A stretch of 7,444 nucleotides of DNA from Hyphomonadaceae bacterium. Lineage in GTDB: Bacteria; Pseudomonadota; Alphaproteobacteria; Caulobacterales; Aquidulcibacteraceae. The translations under genes and the position numbers were made by a program. The stretch's first letter is position 1. Each line of letters starts with the position of its first letter. The stretch is from contig JAEUMU010000209.1 of NCBI GenBank assembly GCA_016791325.1, forward strand, positions 1-7,444, given 5' to 3'. Below the pieces are notes generated by a model, which had not been told where the DNA came from, ran no database searches, and saw only the letters and a program-made list of their open reading frames with translations. This document shows, piece by piece, positions 1 through 6,621 of the stretch.

Positions 1-778
1 GACCTACGGACAACTCGAGCAACCGCGGGCGCCGGGATGCTCCTTCGAGCTCTTACCTCCAGACGCACGCCGCAACGCTACCGTTACATCCACCATCGAG
101 ACTCTGGTGCGTCACGAGCCCTTGTTATTTGAGCGCGCACAAACCGGCTCACGCTTACGGTGTTCAAGCGAGCGAGCTGAAACATTCCGAGGCGACTATC
201 GGACGACCAGTGTCCTCAACCCTCATTCGCACCTCCTTCAAGGCGACTATAGTCGCCCCGGGCTTCCGGCGGTCACCACGGCCAGCGCGATTGGCGCCGA
301 TCCACGGCGCAGGCCAATGATCCCGATCACTTGGACCAGGAACGATTTACGGCCCGGGTCTGTAACCTGCGTAGAGAGAAATAGAATGGGCCCGCGCGCG
401 TGGCGCGCCGACTTCGACTACACGCTTGTTGAGATGTCGTGTTCGGGCTCCGATGATGTGATCACTGAACTCTCCGGCTCGATTTGGATTGTCGCCGAAT
501 TGCTCATGCGAGCGCCCTTTGCGGGCCCCTCCGAATACCGAATGAGGACTCGTAACACTGGGGAGACGACTCGGCGTGACGCGCCGTCGTCGGTGTCCTT
601 TTCGAGAAACGCAGACGGCTTTCGAGTTACCTTCAACTCTGAGCGCATCATGACCTCTGCAATGCGCCGTGAAGCGACCTCCACCCGCACTATCTCGCGA
701 GAAGAGTGGCTGATCACGCTGACGCCGCCTTCACCCCCGCCCCCCGCGCGTGCTACGCCCTGAGCGGGGAGCGCGGGC
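1..778. other. AT-richer stretch without a confident gene
   Basis: No gene can be supported here. Hand counts of 60-base blocks give 52-62% GC (for example 181-240 and 421-480 both 55%), against about 70% in a block of the following TIR gene. One plus frame is open from base 2 to the TGA at 761-763, about 253 codons, and stops 15 bases before the TIR gene. Its codon positions look wrong for coding: from 419 to 760 I count roughly 52% GC at position 1, 61% at position 2 and 68% at position 3, whereas real genes of such genomes have position 2 lowest and position 3 far higher. The peptide is rich in Arg, Ser and Thr and shows no domain I recognise. A minus frame is open over 418-780 too, but also lacks recognisable content. 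I see no tRNA, rRNA or insertion sequence. It may be a decayed gene, foreign DNA, or the C-terminal end of an unknown protein that starts left of the window. Confidence 0.5.
242..257. repeat. Perfect 16-bp palindrome with an upstream half-site
   Basis: GGCGACTATAGTCGCC is identical to its own reverse complement over 16 bases. The left half, GGCGACTAT, also occurs as a direct repeat at 191-199, 51 bases upstream. A perfect dyad with an extra half-site in AT-richer, apparently non-coding DNA is the form expected of an operator for a dimeric regulator, but it lies more than 500 bases ahead of the TIR gene, and no promoter is obvious beside it. The function is unknown; the symmetry itself is directly visible. 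Confidence 0.55.
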
Positions 779-1927
779 ATGGTGGACGTTTTCATCTCGT
801 ATAAGCAGGAAGAGCGCGAGCGGATGCGGCCTCTGGCGGATGTGCTGCGCCTGCTGAAGGTGGAGGTCTGGTTCGATGAGCGCCTTTCGCCGGACCGCCC
901 GTTCACGGAAGAGATCGTGCAGGTCGCCAACTCATGTCGCGCCCAAGTGGTGTGCTGGTCGCCGGCGGCGGTGAAATCGGTGTGGGTGTGCGGCGAGGCG
1001 GAAGTCGGGCGCAAACGCGGAACGCTTATCCAGACCATGATCGAGACCTGCACGCTCGATCCGCCGTTCAACATGCTCCACGCGGAGAACATCAGCGACT
1101 GGACCGGTGAACCACAGCATCGCGGCGTGCAAAAAATTCTCGGCGCGATTGGCCGCAAGCTGGAGCGCCCTGGCCTGGCGGAACTGGCGCTGATCCAGGG
1201 TTCGCCGATCGCCGAGGATTGGAAGAAGTGGGCTGCGAAATATCCCGCCGACCCTTGCGCGGAAGAAGCCTGGGCGAAGGCGGAGGCGCTGCACCTGGAT
1301 GCAGAACGAAGCCGGCTCGCGCAGGAATGGCAGGCCGCACGCAAGAAAGCGGAAGATGATGAGGCGCGCCGCCGCGCGGCGGAAGAAGCGCGCCGGCGCG
1401 CGGCGCCTCCCACGCCGCGGCCGACTCCGCAGCCGACGCGCAGCGTGGACACTCCGCCGCCGCGACGCCAAACGGCGGTGATCGCGGCGGTCGCCGTGGC
1501 GGCGCTGGGCCTTGCCGGCGCCAGCGCCTACTTTGCGCCACGGCTGCTCGGCGGCGCGGACGCGGAACACTTGCCGCCAGGGGTGAGCGAGATGGCGGCA
1601 AACCTCGCTGGGCGGTGGCGATTGGAGAGCACGGGCAACTGCGCGACCCCGGCTTCGACTTACGAAGTCCGCGTCACCGGCGATGTGTTGGCGTTGTTGG
1701 GCCCGGATGGCTCGGGTCAGCCTGAGACAATTCAGGGCGAGATCGAGCAATGGCTGCATACGCAGGACGCGAACGGCGTGTCAGCTTACTATCAAACACG
1801 CGGCGGTTTGTTGGCGTATCGCTATGGCGACGTAGATGACCAAGCTGGGGAAACACGGTTCGTCCGCTGTGATTTGAGGAGCGCTCCGGCAGGCGAGGCG
1901 ATGACGGCGCCGGCGACGATTCCCTAG
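779..1927 (+). CDS. TIR-domain membrane protein with C-terminal extracytoplasmic domain
   Basis: A 382-residue protein, not assigned to a named gene. Residues 1-130 form a TIR (TIR_2-like) domain: it opens with VFISYKQEER, has a BB-loop-like stretch FDERLSPDRPF at 32-42, and the SVWVCGEAE segment at 67-75 places Glu73 where catalytic TIR NADases carry their glutamate. Residues about 165-209 are Ala/Arg/Glu-rich and likely coiled coil; 210-230 is a Pro/Thr-rich linker ending in Arg-Arg; 233-253 is one hydrophobic helix. The positive-inside rule puts the TIR domain in the cytoplasm and residues 255-382 in the periplasm. That tail has a GRWRLESTGNC motif and two cysteines (288, 364) that could pair. 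The start is supported by GGGGAG at 766-771, 7 bases before ATG. The TIR fold suggests NAD+ cleavage or signalling, possibly in defence or stress, but activity and trigger are inference. The gene converges on the lipoprotein gene and overlaps its stop. Confidence 0.85.
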   Translation: MVDVFISYKQEERERMRPLADVLRLLKVEVWFDERLSPDRPFTEEIVQVANSCRAQVVCWSPAAVKSVWVCGEAEVGRKRGTLIQTMIETCTLDPPFNMLHAENISDWTGEPQHRGVQKILGAIGRKLERPGLAELALIQGSPIAEDWKKWAAKYPADPCAEEAWAKAEALHLDAERSRLAQEWQAARKKAEDDEARRRAAEEARRRAAPPTPRPTPQPTRSVDTPPPRRQTAVIAAVAVAALGLAGASAYFAPRLLGGADAEHLPPGVSEMAANLAGRWRLESTGNCATPASTYEVRVTGDVLALLGPDGSGQPETIQGEIEQWLHTQDANGVSAYYQTRGGLLAYRYGDVDDQAGETRFVRCDLRSAPAGEAMTAPATIP

Positions 1928-2424
1928 CGCGCCAATAGATCGAACAGCAGGCCGTATTCTTCGTCCATCAGGCCGTTGGCGCGGGCGCGAGCGACCGCTT
2001 CGCGGCCGGCTTCGGCGGTGCGCGGCGCCCAGCCCTCCAGCGCGCGGCAACGCTGCGCGGCAGGCGCTTCGCGGCGCTGTGTTAGCAGGCCGACAAGGGC
2101 GCTGAGATAGGCGCGCGCGCCAGCGCGGATTTCACGCTCGCCGCCATTGTGCGCGGCCGCGTTCATAGCGCTGATTTCCAGCGCGCCGACGAGCCCCGCA
2201 TCGAGCACCTGGCGCATCGGAACGCCGCAAGAAAGGCTATCCGCCAGCGCGTAGGACCAATTATCGGTGGTGAGACGTACTTGCTCTTCACTGGGCCGCC
2301 CCGCCAGCACGCTCGCCAATGCGCCGCGGCTTGCGGCGTCGGCGTAGCGGGGCATGGGCAAGGCCCCGCCCGCTGTGGCGCAAGCGCCGAGCATTGCGAG
2401 AATTCCGATCAGGGCTGCGCGCAT
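1924..2424 (-). CDS. Small predicted lipoprotein, function unknown
   Basis: A 166-residue protein with a short signal peptide and lipobox: MRAALIGILAMLGAC places Leu12-Gly13-Ala14-Cys15 at the type II signal peptidase site. Residue 2 of the mature form is Ala, not Asp, so by the general Lol rule outer-membrane sorting is expected. The mature part (16-166) is Ala-rich and probably helical, with two further cysteines (66, 126) that could form a disulfide. I recognise no family. An AAGGAGA ribosome-binding site at 2432-2438 on the minus strand supports the ATG at 2424. The gene starts 27 bases after the histidine kinase stop on the same strand, so the two are probably cotranscribed; an accessory or sensory role for that kinase is possible but is inferred only from position. 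Its TAG stop shares the CTAG at 1924-1927 with the stop of the converging TIR gene. Confidence 0.75.
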   Translation of the reverse strand: MRAALIGILAMLGACATAGGALPMPRYADAASRGALASVLAGRPSEEQVRLTTDNWSYALADSLSCGVPMRQVLDAGLVGALEISAMNAAAHNGGEREIRAGARAYLSALVGLLTQRREAPAAQRCRALEGWAPRTAEAGREAVARARANGLMDEEYGLLFDLLAR

Positions 2425-2451
2425 GTTCGCTTCTCCTTCTGCCCAACGCGC

Positions 2452-3900
2452 TCACGCGGCGGGAAGTTCAATCCTAAAGGTGGCGCCTTCCGCGCCGGTG
2501 CGCTTGAGTGTCAGTTCGCCGCCCATGGCGCGCGTAAGCTCACGCGCGATGGCCAGGCCAAGGCCTGTGCCGCCCGCTTCGGGCGCCGCCGATACGAACG
2601 GCTCGAACAAACGCTCGCGCAAGCTTTCGCGCACGCCGGGGCCGTGATCGATCACCTCGATTTCGCAGCGCCCTTCGATGCGCAGCGCGCGAATGAGCAA
2701 TAGCTTGTCGCGCCGCGTGTGGTGCTGCATCGCCTGGGCGGCGTTGCGCACCAGATTGCCGAGGATGCGGGTCAGATGTTCGGGATCGGCGATCGCGGCG
2801 AGGCCGGGTTCGATGTCGAGGCGGCAATCGATCATATCGAAACCGACCAGCGCATCGGCGGCGGCCTCCTCCGCCATGGCGGCGATATCGACACGCTGCA
2901 GCTCCGGCGCCTTCTCATCGGCGCGCCCGTATTTCAGCGTCGAAGCGGCGAGCCCTGCGGCGCGATCGATCGTGCGTTCCAGGCGCGAGGCGGAGCGGCG
3001 CACGTCGGGGTCTTCCGAACGGCTCAGCCTATCGGCCACCAATTGCGCCGTTGAGAGCATGTTGCGCAAATCGTGGCCGATGCGCGCCACCGCCGCGCCC
3101 AAGGCCGCCAGCCGCTCGCGTTGTCGCAGCGCATTGCGCACTTGCTCGGCCATGTCGGCGGCGGCGCGCTGGGCGCGGCCGATTTCATCGCTGCGCGGGC
3201 TGCGCGGAAAGGCGATGGAGACATCCTCCGGCCGATCGCGGAACCGCTCGATTGCCTGCGTGAGATCGCGCATGGGGCCGACGAATAGAAGCGTCAAGGC
3301 GCCATAAACCAGCGCAGCCGCGGCCACGAGGATCATCGTGGAAATGAGCGCAAAGCGCGCAGCGAATTGGTGCATGGCGTTGCGCAGCGGCTGTTCGCTC
3401 AAAACGATCTCGATGAAATCGCCGCTTTCGAAACGCGGTTGCGCCAGCACGCGCAGCACACGCCCAGGCGGCGCAAAGAAGGTTTCAAACGCCCAGCCGA
3501 AGCGCTGCATCGCGGTGGCGCGCGTGTAATCGTAGGTGATCAGCGTTTCGGGGGCGCTGGGATTGGCGGCTTCCAGCAGCAACACGCGCTCGCCCTCACG
3601 CTGCAACGCGACGCGCTGCACCTCCGCGTTGGACAGCAGCTCCCATTGCAGCGAATCCGCAATCGGCAGATCGGGCGACACCTCGAGCGCCAAGGCGGCG
3701 ATCTGGGCCAGGTTCATGCGCTCGCGCAGCCAGTTTTCGTGGAAGCTGGAGAGCGCCGGGGCGAACACGAACGCCTCCCCCGCCACCACAACCAGCACGG
3801 TGAGCGCCAACAGCCGCCCCGCCAGGCTGTCGATAAAGTCGCGCCCGCGCCGCCATAGGCGGTGCAGCGGCGAAGGCGGCGCGGGCGGCGGCGGCGGCAT
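2452..3900 (-). CDS. Membrane sensor histidine kinase (orphan)
   Basis: A 482-residue two-component sensor kinase. A Pro-rich cytoplasmic N-terminus is followed by membrane helix 1 (about 28-48), a periplasmic sensor domain (about 49-182), membrane helix 2 (about 184-207), a HAMP linker (about 208-262), and a dimerisation/phosphoacceptor domain with His276 in GHDLRN. The ATP-binding domain shows the N box (LGNLVRNAAQA, 380-390), G1 (DHGPGV, 418-423), F box (LFEPF, 431-435) and G2 (GGTGLGLA, 443-450). All catalytic motifs are intact, so it should autophosphorylate His276 and pass the phosphate to a response regulator; none is encoded here. The frame stays open upstream to 4554, but that part is antisense to rpmH and rnpA. 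I chose ATG at 3900 because the hydrophobic N-terminus follows it; a GTG two codons earlier (3906) is equally possible, and the ribosome-binding site is weak. The stimulus is unknown. The lipoprotein gene downstream is probably in the same transcript. Confidence 0.9.
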   Translation of the reverse strand: MPPPPPAPPSPLHRLWRRGRDFIDSLAGRLLALTVLVVVAGEAFVFAPALSSFHENWLRERMNLAQIAALALEVSPDLPIADSLQWELLSNAEVQRVALQREGERVLLLEAANPSAPETLITYDYTRATAMQRFGWAFETFFAPPGRVLRVLAQPRFESGDFIEIVLSEQPLRNAMHQFAARFALISTMILVAAAALVYGALTLLFVGPMRDLTQAIERFRDRPEDVSIAFPRSPRSDEIGRAQRAAADMAEQVRNALRQRERLAALGAAVARIGHDLRNMLSTAQLVADRLSRSEDPDVRRSASRLERTIDRAAGLAASTLKYGRADEKAPELQRVDIAAMAEEAAADALVGFDMIDCRLDIEPGLAAIADPEHLTRILGNLVRNAAQAMQHHTRRDKLLLIRALRIEGRCEIEVIDHGPGVRESLRERLFEPFVSAAPEAGGTGLGLAIARELTRAMGGELTLKRTGAEGATFRIELPAA

Positions 3901-3991
3901 GCCCACAAGCCCTAGCCGATGCGGACGGGGGCTGTCCCGCGCAGGGGCGCCAAATGGGAATGTTTTCTCATGCGTCAGGCCCGGACGCGGC

Positions 3992-4020
3992 TTGACGCTT
4001 TCAGGCCCCTGGGGTAATGC
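3992..4020 (+). promoter_or_regulatory. Housekeeping-type promoter for the rpmH operon
   Basis: TTGACGC at 3992-3998 matches the -35 element of the Caulobacter-type housekeeping sigma factor (TTGACGS). After 14 bases, GGTAATGC at 4013-4020 resembles its -10 element GCTANAWC at most positions. Transcription would start near 4026-4028, leaving a leader of about 25 bases before rpmH. Position and orientation fit: this is the only non-coding gap ahead of the ribosomal protein gene. The -10 element is imperfect, and the start site is inferred. Confidence 0.6.
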
Positions 4021-4052
4021 CCGCCCCTTCGTTTTTGAGCATCGAGGCAGTC

Positions 4053-4193
4053 GTGAGCACCAAGCGGACCTACCAGCCGAGCCGGCTCGTGCGGAAGCGC
4101 CGCCATGGTTTTCGCGCGCGCATGGCCACCAAGGGCGGCCAGAAGGTGCTTTCGCGCCGCCGCGCCAAGGGCCGCAAGCGCCTTTCGGCCTAA
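4053..4193 (+). CDS. rpmH: 50S ribosomal protein L34
   Basis: A 46-residue, very basic protein with the L34 signature: [17 protein letters not shown] at residues 4-20, RARMATKGG at 21-29 and the ending [13 protein letters not shown]34 binds 23S rRNA in the large ribosomal subunit. Most L34 proteins begin MKRTYQPS and have 44 residues; this one has two extra residues (Ser-Thr) after a GTG start. GTG at 4053 is the only usable start, and GAGG at 4044-4047 lies 5 bases before it. It is the first gene of the rpmH-rnpA-yidC-yihA cluster and follows a good promoter. The large antisense reading frame across it is the upstream extension of the histidine kinase frame and is not a gene. Confidence 0.98.
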   Translation: MSTKRTYQPSRLVRKRRHGFRARMATKGGQKVLSRRRAKGRKRLSA

Positions 4194-4224
4194 TCGGCCC
4201 CTCCAAACCGTCGGCGGCTGAAGC

Positions 4225-4240
4225 TCGCGCCCTGGCGCGA
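4225..4240 (+). other. Small GC hairpin in the rpmH-rnpA gap
   Basis: TCGCGC (4225-4230) and GCGCGA (4235-4240) can pair as a 6-bp stem around a CCTG loop; the inner C and G could extend it to 7 bp with a 2-base loop. It is followed by a mixed TTGAGAATTCTATT and not a run of T, so it is a poor intrinsic terminator. In the 97-base gap between a highly expressed ribosomal protein gene and rnpA it could act as a partial attenuator or mark an RNA-processing point that lowers rnpA output. That role is inference; the symmetry could also be chance in GC-rich DNA. Confidence 0.3.
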
Positions 4241-4290
4241 TTGAGAATTCTATTGGCCCTTCCGGTTGGCTCGCTTACTGCCCTGAGCCC

Positions 4291-4710
4291 ATGGCGGTTT
4301 CCATCCAGAAGCTGAGAAAACGCGGCCAATTCCTGTTCGTGCGGGCCGGCGCGCGCGCGGGCCGCCCCAGCGTCACAATCGAGGCCCGGCGGCGGGCTGA
4401 AGACGGGCCGATTGGCGTGGGTTTCACCGCCAGCCGCAAGGTCGGGCCGGCGGTGGTGCGCAACCGGGCGCGGCGGCGGCTGCGCGAGGCGGCGCGCCAG
4501 CTTCTGGCCCTGCACGGGCTGGCGGGGGTGGATTATGTGCTGGTGGCGCGGCAATCCACCCCGGACGCAGACTGGGCGGCGTTGCTTGACGATGTTGGAA
4601 GCGCATTGATAAGGCTCCGCGCCGATCTTACGTCCGGCGCCGAGTCGAGGCAGCGCCAGCGCGCGTCACAGCTTTCACCCCGCCCGGCCAAGCCCAGAAA
4701 AAGCGACTGA
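4291..4710 (+). CDS. rnpA: Ribonuclease P protein component
   Basis: A 139-residue basic protein that assists the RNase P RNA in removing 5' leaders from precursor tRNAs. The family signature is clear: VVRNRARRRLREA at 55-67 contains the conserved RNR motif that contacts RNA and metal, preceded by IGVGFTASRKVG (41-52), a core strand-helix region. KLRKRGQFLFVRAG near the N-terminus fits the usual substrate-leader cleft. The last 25 or so residues are an Arg/Ser/Pro-rich tail beyond the core, making the protein somewhat longer than typical 115-125-residue members. No alternative ATG, GTG or TTG start lies in frame just upstream, so ATG 4291 is chosen despite a weak ribosome-binding site (GAG, 3 bases away). 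It sits between rpmH and yidC, and its stop is only 6 bases before yidC, suggesting coupled translation. No yidD gene separates it from yidC, although many bacteria have one there. Confidence 0.97.
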   Translation: MAVSIQKLRKRGQFLFVRAGARAGRPSVTIEARRRAEDGPIGVGFTASRKVGPAVVRNRARRRLREAARQLLALHGLAGVDYVLVARQSTPDADWAALLDDVGSALIRLRADLTSGAESRQRQRASQLSPRPAKPRKSD

Positions 4711-4716
4711 TTTCCG

Positions 4717-6564
4717 ATGCAGCAGCCAGGTGGGCCGGGGCCCCAAGAAACCCGGAACGTGTTTCTCGCCATCGCGCTTTCGCTGGCGATCTTCATGGGC
4801 TTCGAGTTCTTCTATAACGGCCCCCAGCGTGAGCGCTTGGCTGAGGCCGAGCGCGCGCGAATTGAAGCGCAGGTGGCTGCGCAGGGCCAAGCCGGCGTGG
4901 ATACAGCCGTTGGCGCACCACAGCAGGCCAGCGCCTCGCGCGAACAGGTGCTGAGCGCTTCGGCGGCGGCGCGCGTGCAAATCGACACGCCCTCGGTGGA
5001 CGGCTCGATCTCGCTGGAAGGCGCGCGCATCGACGATCTCAACCTCGTCGCCTATCACCGCACGATCGACCCTTCGAGCCCGGAAGTGACGCTGCTGCAG
5101 CCGATCAACACCGCGCACGGGCATGACGCGTTTTTCGGCTGGGAGATTCAAAACGGACAGAACATCGCCACACTGGCCGATGCGTTCAGCCGCTGGACCG
5201 CGCAGGAAGCCGCGCGTCTGACGCCGGAAACGCCGGTGACGCTGACGCTAGACGCCGGCAACGGCGTCACCATCACTCGCACGATCTCGATTGATGGCGA
5301 CTACATGTTCACCATCACCGACACGGTTCGCAACGCAAATGGCGCGCCGGTTTCGGTGCGTCCGTTCGGGACGGTGCGCCGGCAAGGGCTGCCGGAAGAT
5401 TTCCGCAACAACGCCATCGTGCATCAAGGCTTGATCGGCGCTTTTGGCCCCAACAACAGCCTGCAGCAAGTGCGCTTTCAGGATGCGGAAAAGCATGCGC
5501 GCAACCGGCTGCGCGGGCGCGTGGGCGATGATCAACGCATCGAGGATCAGCAAGGCCAAGGCGGCTGGTTCGGCATCACCGAGCACTATTGGCTGACCGC
5601 CATCGTGCCGGATCAGAACGAGCGGGTGTCGGCGTATTTCGACAGCCGCATGGACAACAACAACACCGATTACCGCGCCGCCTACCGCGGCCAGTGGCGC
5701 GAAGCGCCGGCGGGGGGTGAGATCAGCTACACCCAACGCCTGTTCGCCGGCGCCAAACGGCTCGATACGCTGCGCGCGTATCAAGAAAACCTCAATGTGC
5801 CGCGCTTCGATGACGCCATCGACTGGGGCAATTTCTGGTTTCTGACACGGCCGTTCTTCGCGGTGCTGCATTTCCTGGCGCAGTTCGCCGGCAATTTCGG
5901 CCTGGGCATCCTGCTCACCACCATCGTGGTGAAGATCCTGCTCTTCCCGCTCGTCTATCATTCGTTCAAGGCGATGGCGAAGATGCGCGGCCTGCAGCCG
6001 AAGATGAAGGAAATCCAGGAGCGCTACGCCGCCGATAAGCAGCGCCAGCAACAGGAAATCCTGCGTCTCTACCAGACCGAGAAGATCAATCCGGTTTCGG
6101 GCTGTTTGCCGATCCTGCTGCAGATCCCGGTGTTCTTCGCACTCTACAAAACCCTCACCGTCACCATCGAGATGCGCCATGCGCCGTTCTATGGCTGGAT
6201 CAACGATCTCTCCGCGCGCGATCCGACTTCGCTGTTCAACCTGTTCGGCCTGCTGCCTTACGACGTGCCGGCGTTCCTGCTGATCGGGGCGTGGCCGATT
6301 CTTTACGGCGTCTCGATGTGGGCGCTGCAGGCGCTTTCGCCGCCGCCGACCGATCCGATGCAGGCGCAGATTTTCCGCTTCCTGCCGCTCTTGTTCACGG
6401 TGATGTTCGCCGCCTTCCCCGCGGGCCTCGTCATCTACTGGACATGGTCGAATACGCTGTCGATCCTGCAGCAATACGTGATCATGCGCCGCCAGGGTGT
6501 GGAGACGCAGCTGGATCAGTTTTTGAAGAAGCGGTTCGGCGGCTCCGAACCAGCGAAGAACTGA
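4717..6564 (+). CDS. yidC: Membrane protein insertase YidC (Oxa1 family)
   Basis: A 615-residue inner-membrane insertase that places proteins in the membrane alone or with SecYEG. Layout: N-terminal membrane helix (about 14-34), a large periplasmic P1 domain (about 35-370) whose first 50 residues are an Ala/Gln-rich linker, then the conserved five-helix core (about 373-590). In the core, TTIVVKILLFPL (401-412) puts Lys406 where the E. coli enzyme has the groove arginine (Arg366), a conservative change that keeps the positive charge. The cytoplasmic C1 loop (MAKMRGLQPKMKEIQERY, 420-437) and the NPVSGCLPILLQIPVFFALY motif (458-477) are strongly conserved. The C-terminal tail is short and ends FGGSEPAKN. 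It is longer than the 548-residue E. coli protein, mainly in P1. The start lies 6 bases after the rnpA stop with no clear ribosome-binding site, so translation is probably coupled to rnpA. Confidence 0.98.
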   Translation: MQQPGGPGPQETRNVFLAIALSLAIFMGFEFFYNGPQRERLAEAERARIEAQVAAQGQAGVDTAVGAPQQASASREQVLSASAAARVQIDTPSVDGSISLEGARIDDLNLVAYHRTIDPSSPEVTLLQPINTAHGHDAFFGWEIQNGQNIATLADAFSRWTAQEAARLTPETPVTLTLDAGNGVTITRTISIDGDYMFTITDTVRNANGAPVSVRPFGTVRRQGLPEDFRNNAIVHQGLIGAFGPNNSLQQVRFQDAEKHARNRLRGRVGDDQRIEDQQGQGGWFGITEHYWLTAIVPDQNERVSAYFDSRMDNNNTDYRAAYRGQWREAPAGGEISYTQRLFAGAKRLDTLRAYQENLNVPRFDDAIDWGNFWFLTRPFFAVLHFLAQFAGNFGLGILLTTIVVKILLFPLVYHSFKAMAKMRGLQPKMKEIQERYAADKQRQQQEILRLYQTEKINPVSGCLPILLQIPVFFALYKTLTVTIEMRHAPFYGWINDLSARDPTSLFNLFGLLPYDVPAFLLIGAWPILYGVSMWALQALSPPPTDPMQAQIFRFLPLLFTVMFAAFPAGLVIYWTWSNTLSILQQYVIMRRQGVETQLDQFLKKRFGGSEPAKN

Positions 6565-6571
6565 CATTTCC

Positions 6572-6611
6572 CCGTCGTCGCGGGCGAACACAGCGAGACC
6601 CGCGATGACGG
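6572..6611 (+). repeat. 13-bp inverted repeat (hairpin) ahead of yihA
   Basis: CCGTCGTCGCGGG at 6572-6584 pairs with CCCGCGATGACGG at 6599-6611: 13 base pairs including one G-U, with a 14-base loop. It fills most of the 57-base yidC-yihA gap. No T-run follows, so it is not a standard terminator. Its 3' arm includes the first two bases of the GGAG ribosome-binding site of yihA, so the folded RNA could limit yihA translation. The form (CGTCATCGCGGGC..CCCGCGATGACG style) also resembles dispersed palindromic intergenic repeats seen in some alphaproteobacterial genomes; that resemblance is from memory. Whether it is a dispersed repeat, a local regulator or both cannot be told from one copy. Confidence 0.65.
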
Positions 6612-6613
6612 AG
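6610..6613 (+). promoter_or_regulatory. Ribosome-binding site that sets the yihA start
   Basis: GGAG lies 8 bases before ATG 6622. The in-frame GTG at 6613 would use the last base of this site and has no comparable site of its own, so ATG 6622 is the better start. The first two bases (6610-6611) fall in the 3' arm of the hairpin just upstream. Confidence 0.6.
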
Positions 6614-6621
6614 TGGTTGTT

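Noticed and set aside
129..320. A 63-codon plus-strand frame starting with TTG
   Set aside because: It has no ribosome-binding site or domain, lies in the uncertain left stretch and overlaps another open frame.
418..1452. A 344-codon minus-strand frame over the TIR gene and its upstream flank
   Set aside because: The 779-1452 part mirrors the TIR coding sequence and reads as low-complexity Ser/Arg/Ala. The 418-780 part, including a possible 77-residue frame from ATG 651 with AGAGG ahead of it, has a slightly coding-like pattern but no recognisable content, so it is not called.
2149..2703. Plus-strand open frames across the lipoprotein and kinase genes (also 2678-3307, 3367-3858 and 3536-4315)
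   Set aside because: All are complementary to the kinase or lipoprotein coding sequence, which has complete motifs on the minus strand; none has its own signals.
3901..3991. Promoter for the minus-strand histidine kinase
   Set aside because: A CTGACGC-like -35 and a GCTAGGGC near the start can be picked out on the minus strand, but the partner elements or spacing are poor. A promoter must exist nearby, but I cannot place it.
3901..4554. Upstream extension of the histidine kinase frame to a 700-residue protein
   Set aside because: The added 218 residues are antisense to rpmH and the start of rnpA, cross the rpmH promoter and show no domain; the kinase begins naturally at 3900 or 3906.
6565..6621. 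Intrinsic terminator between yidC and yihA
   Set aside because: The stem is strong but is followed by AGTGGTTGTTATG with no T-run, and the genes downstream continue on the same strand, so a leader structure or repeat fits better.
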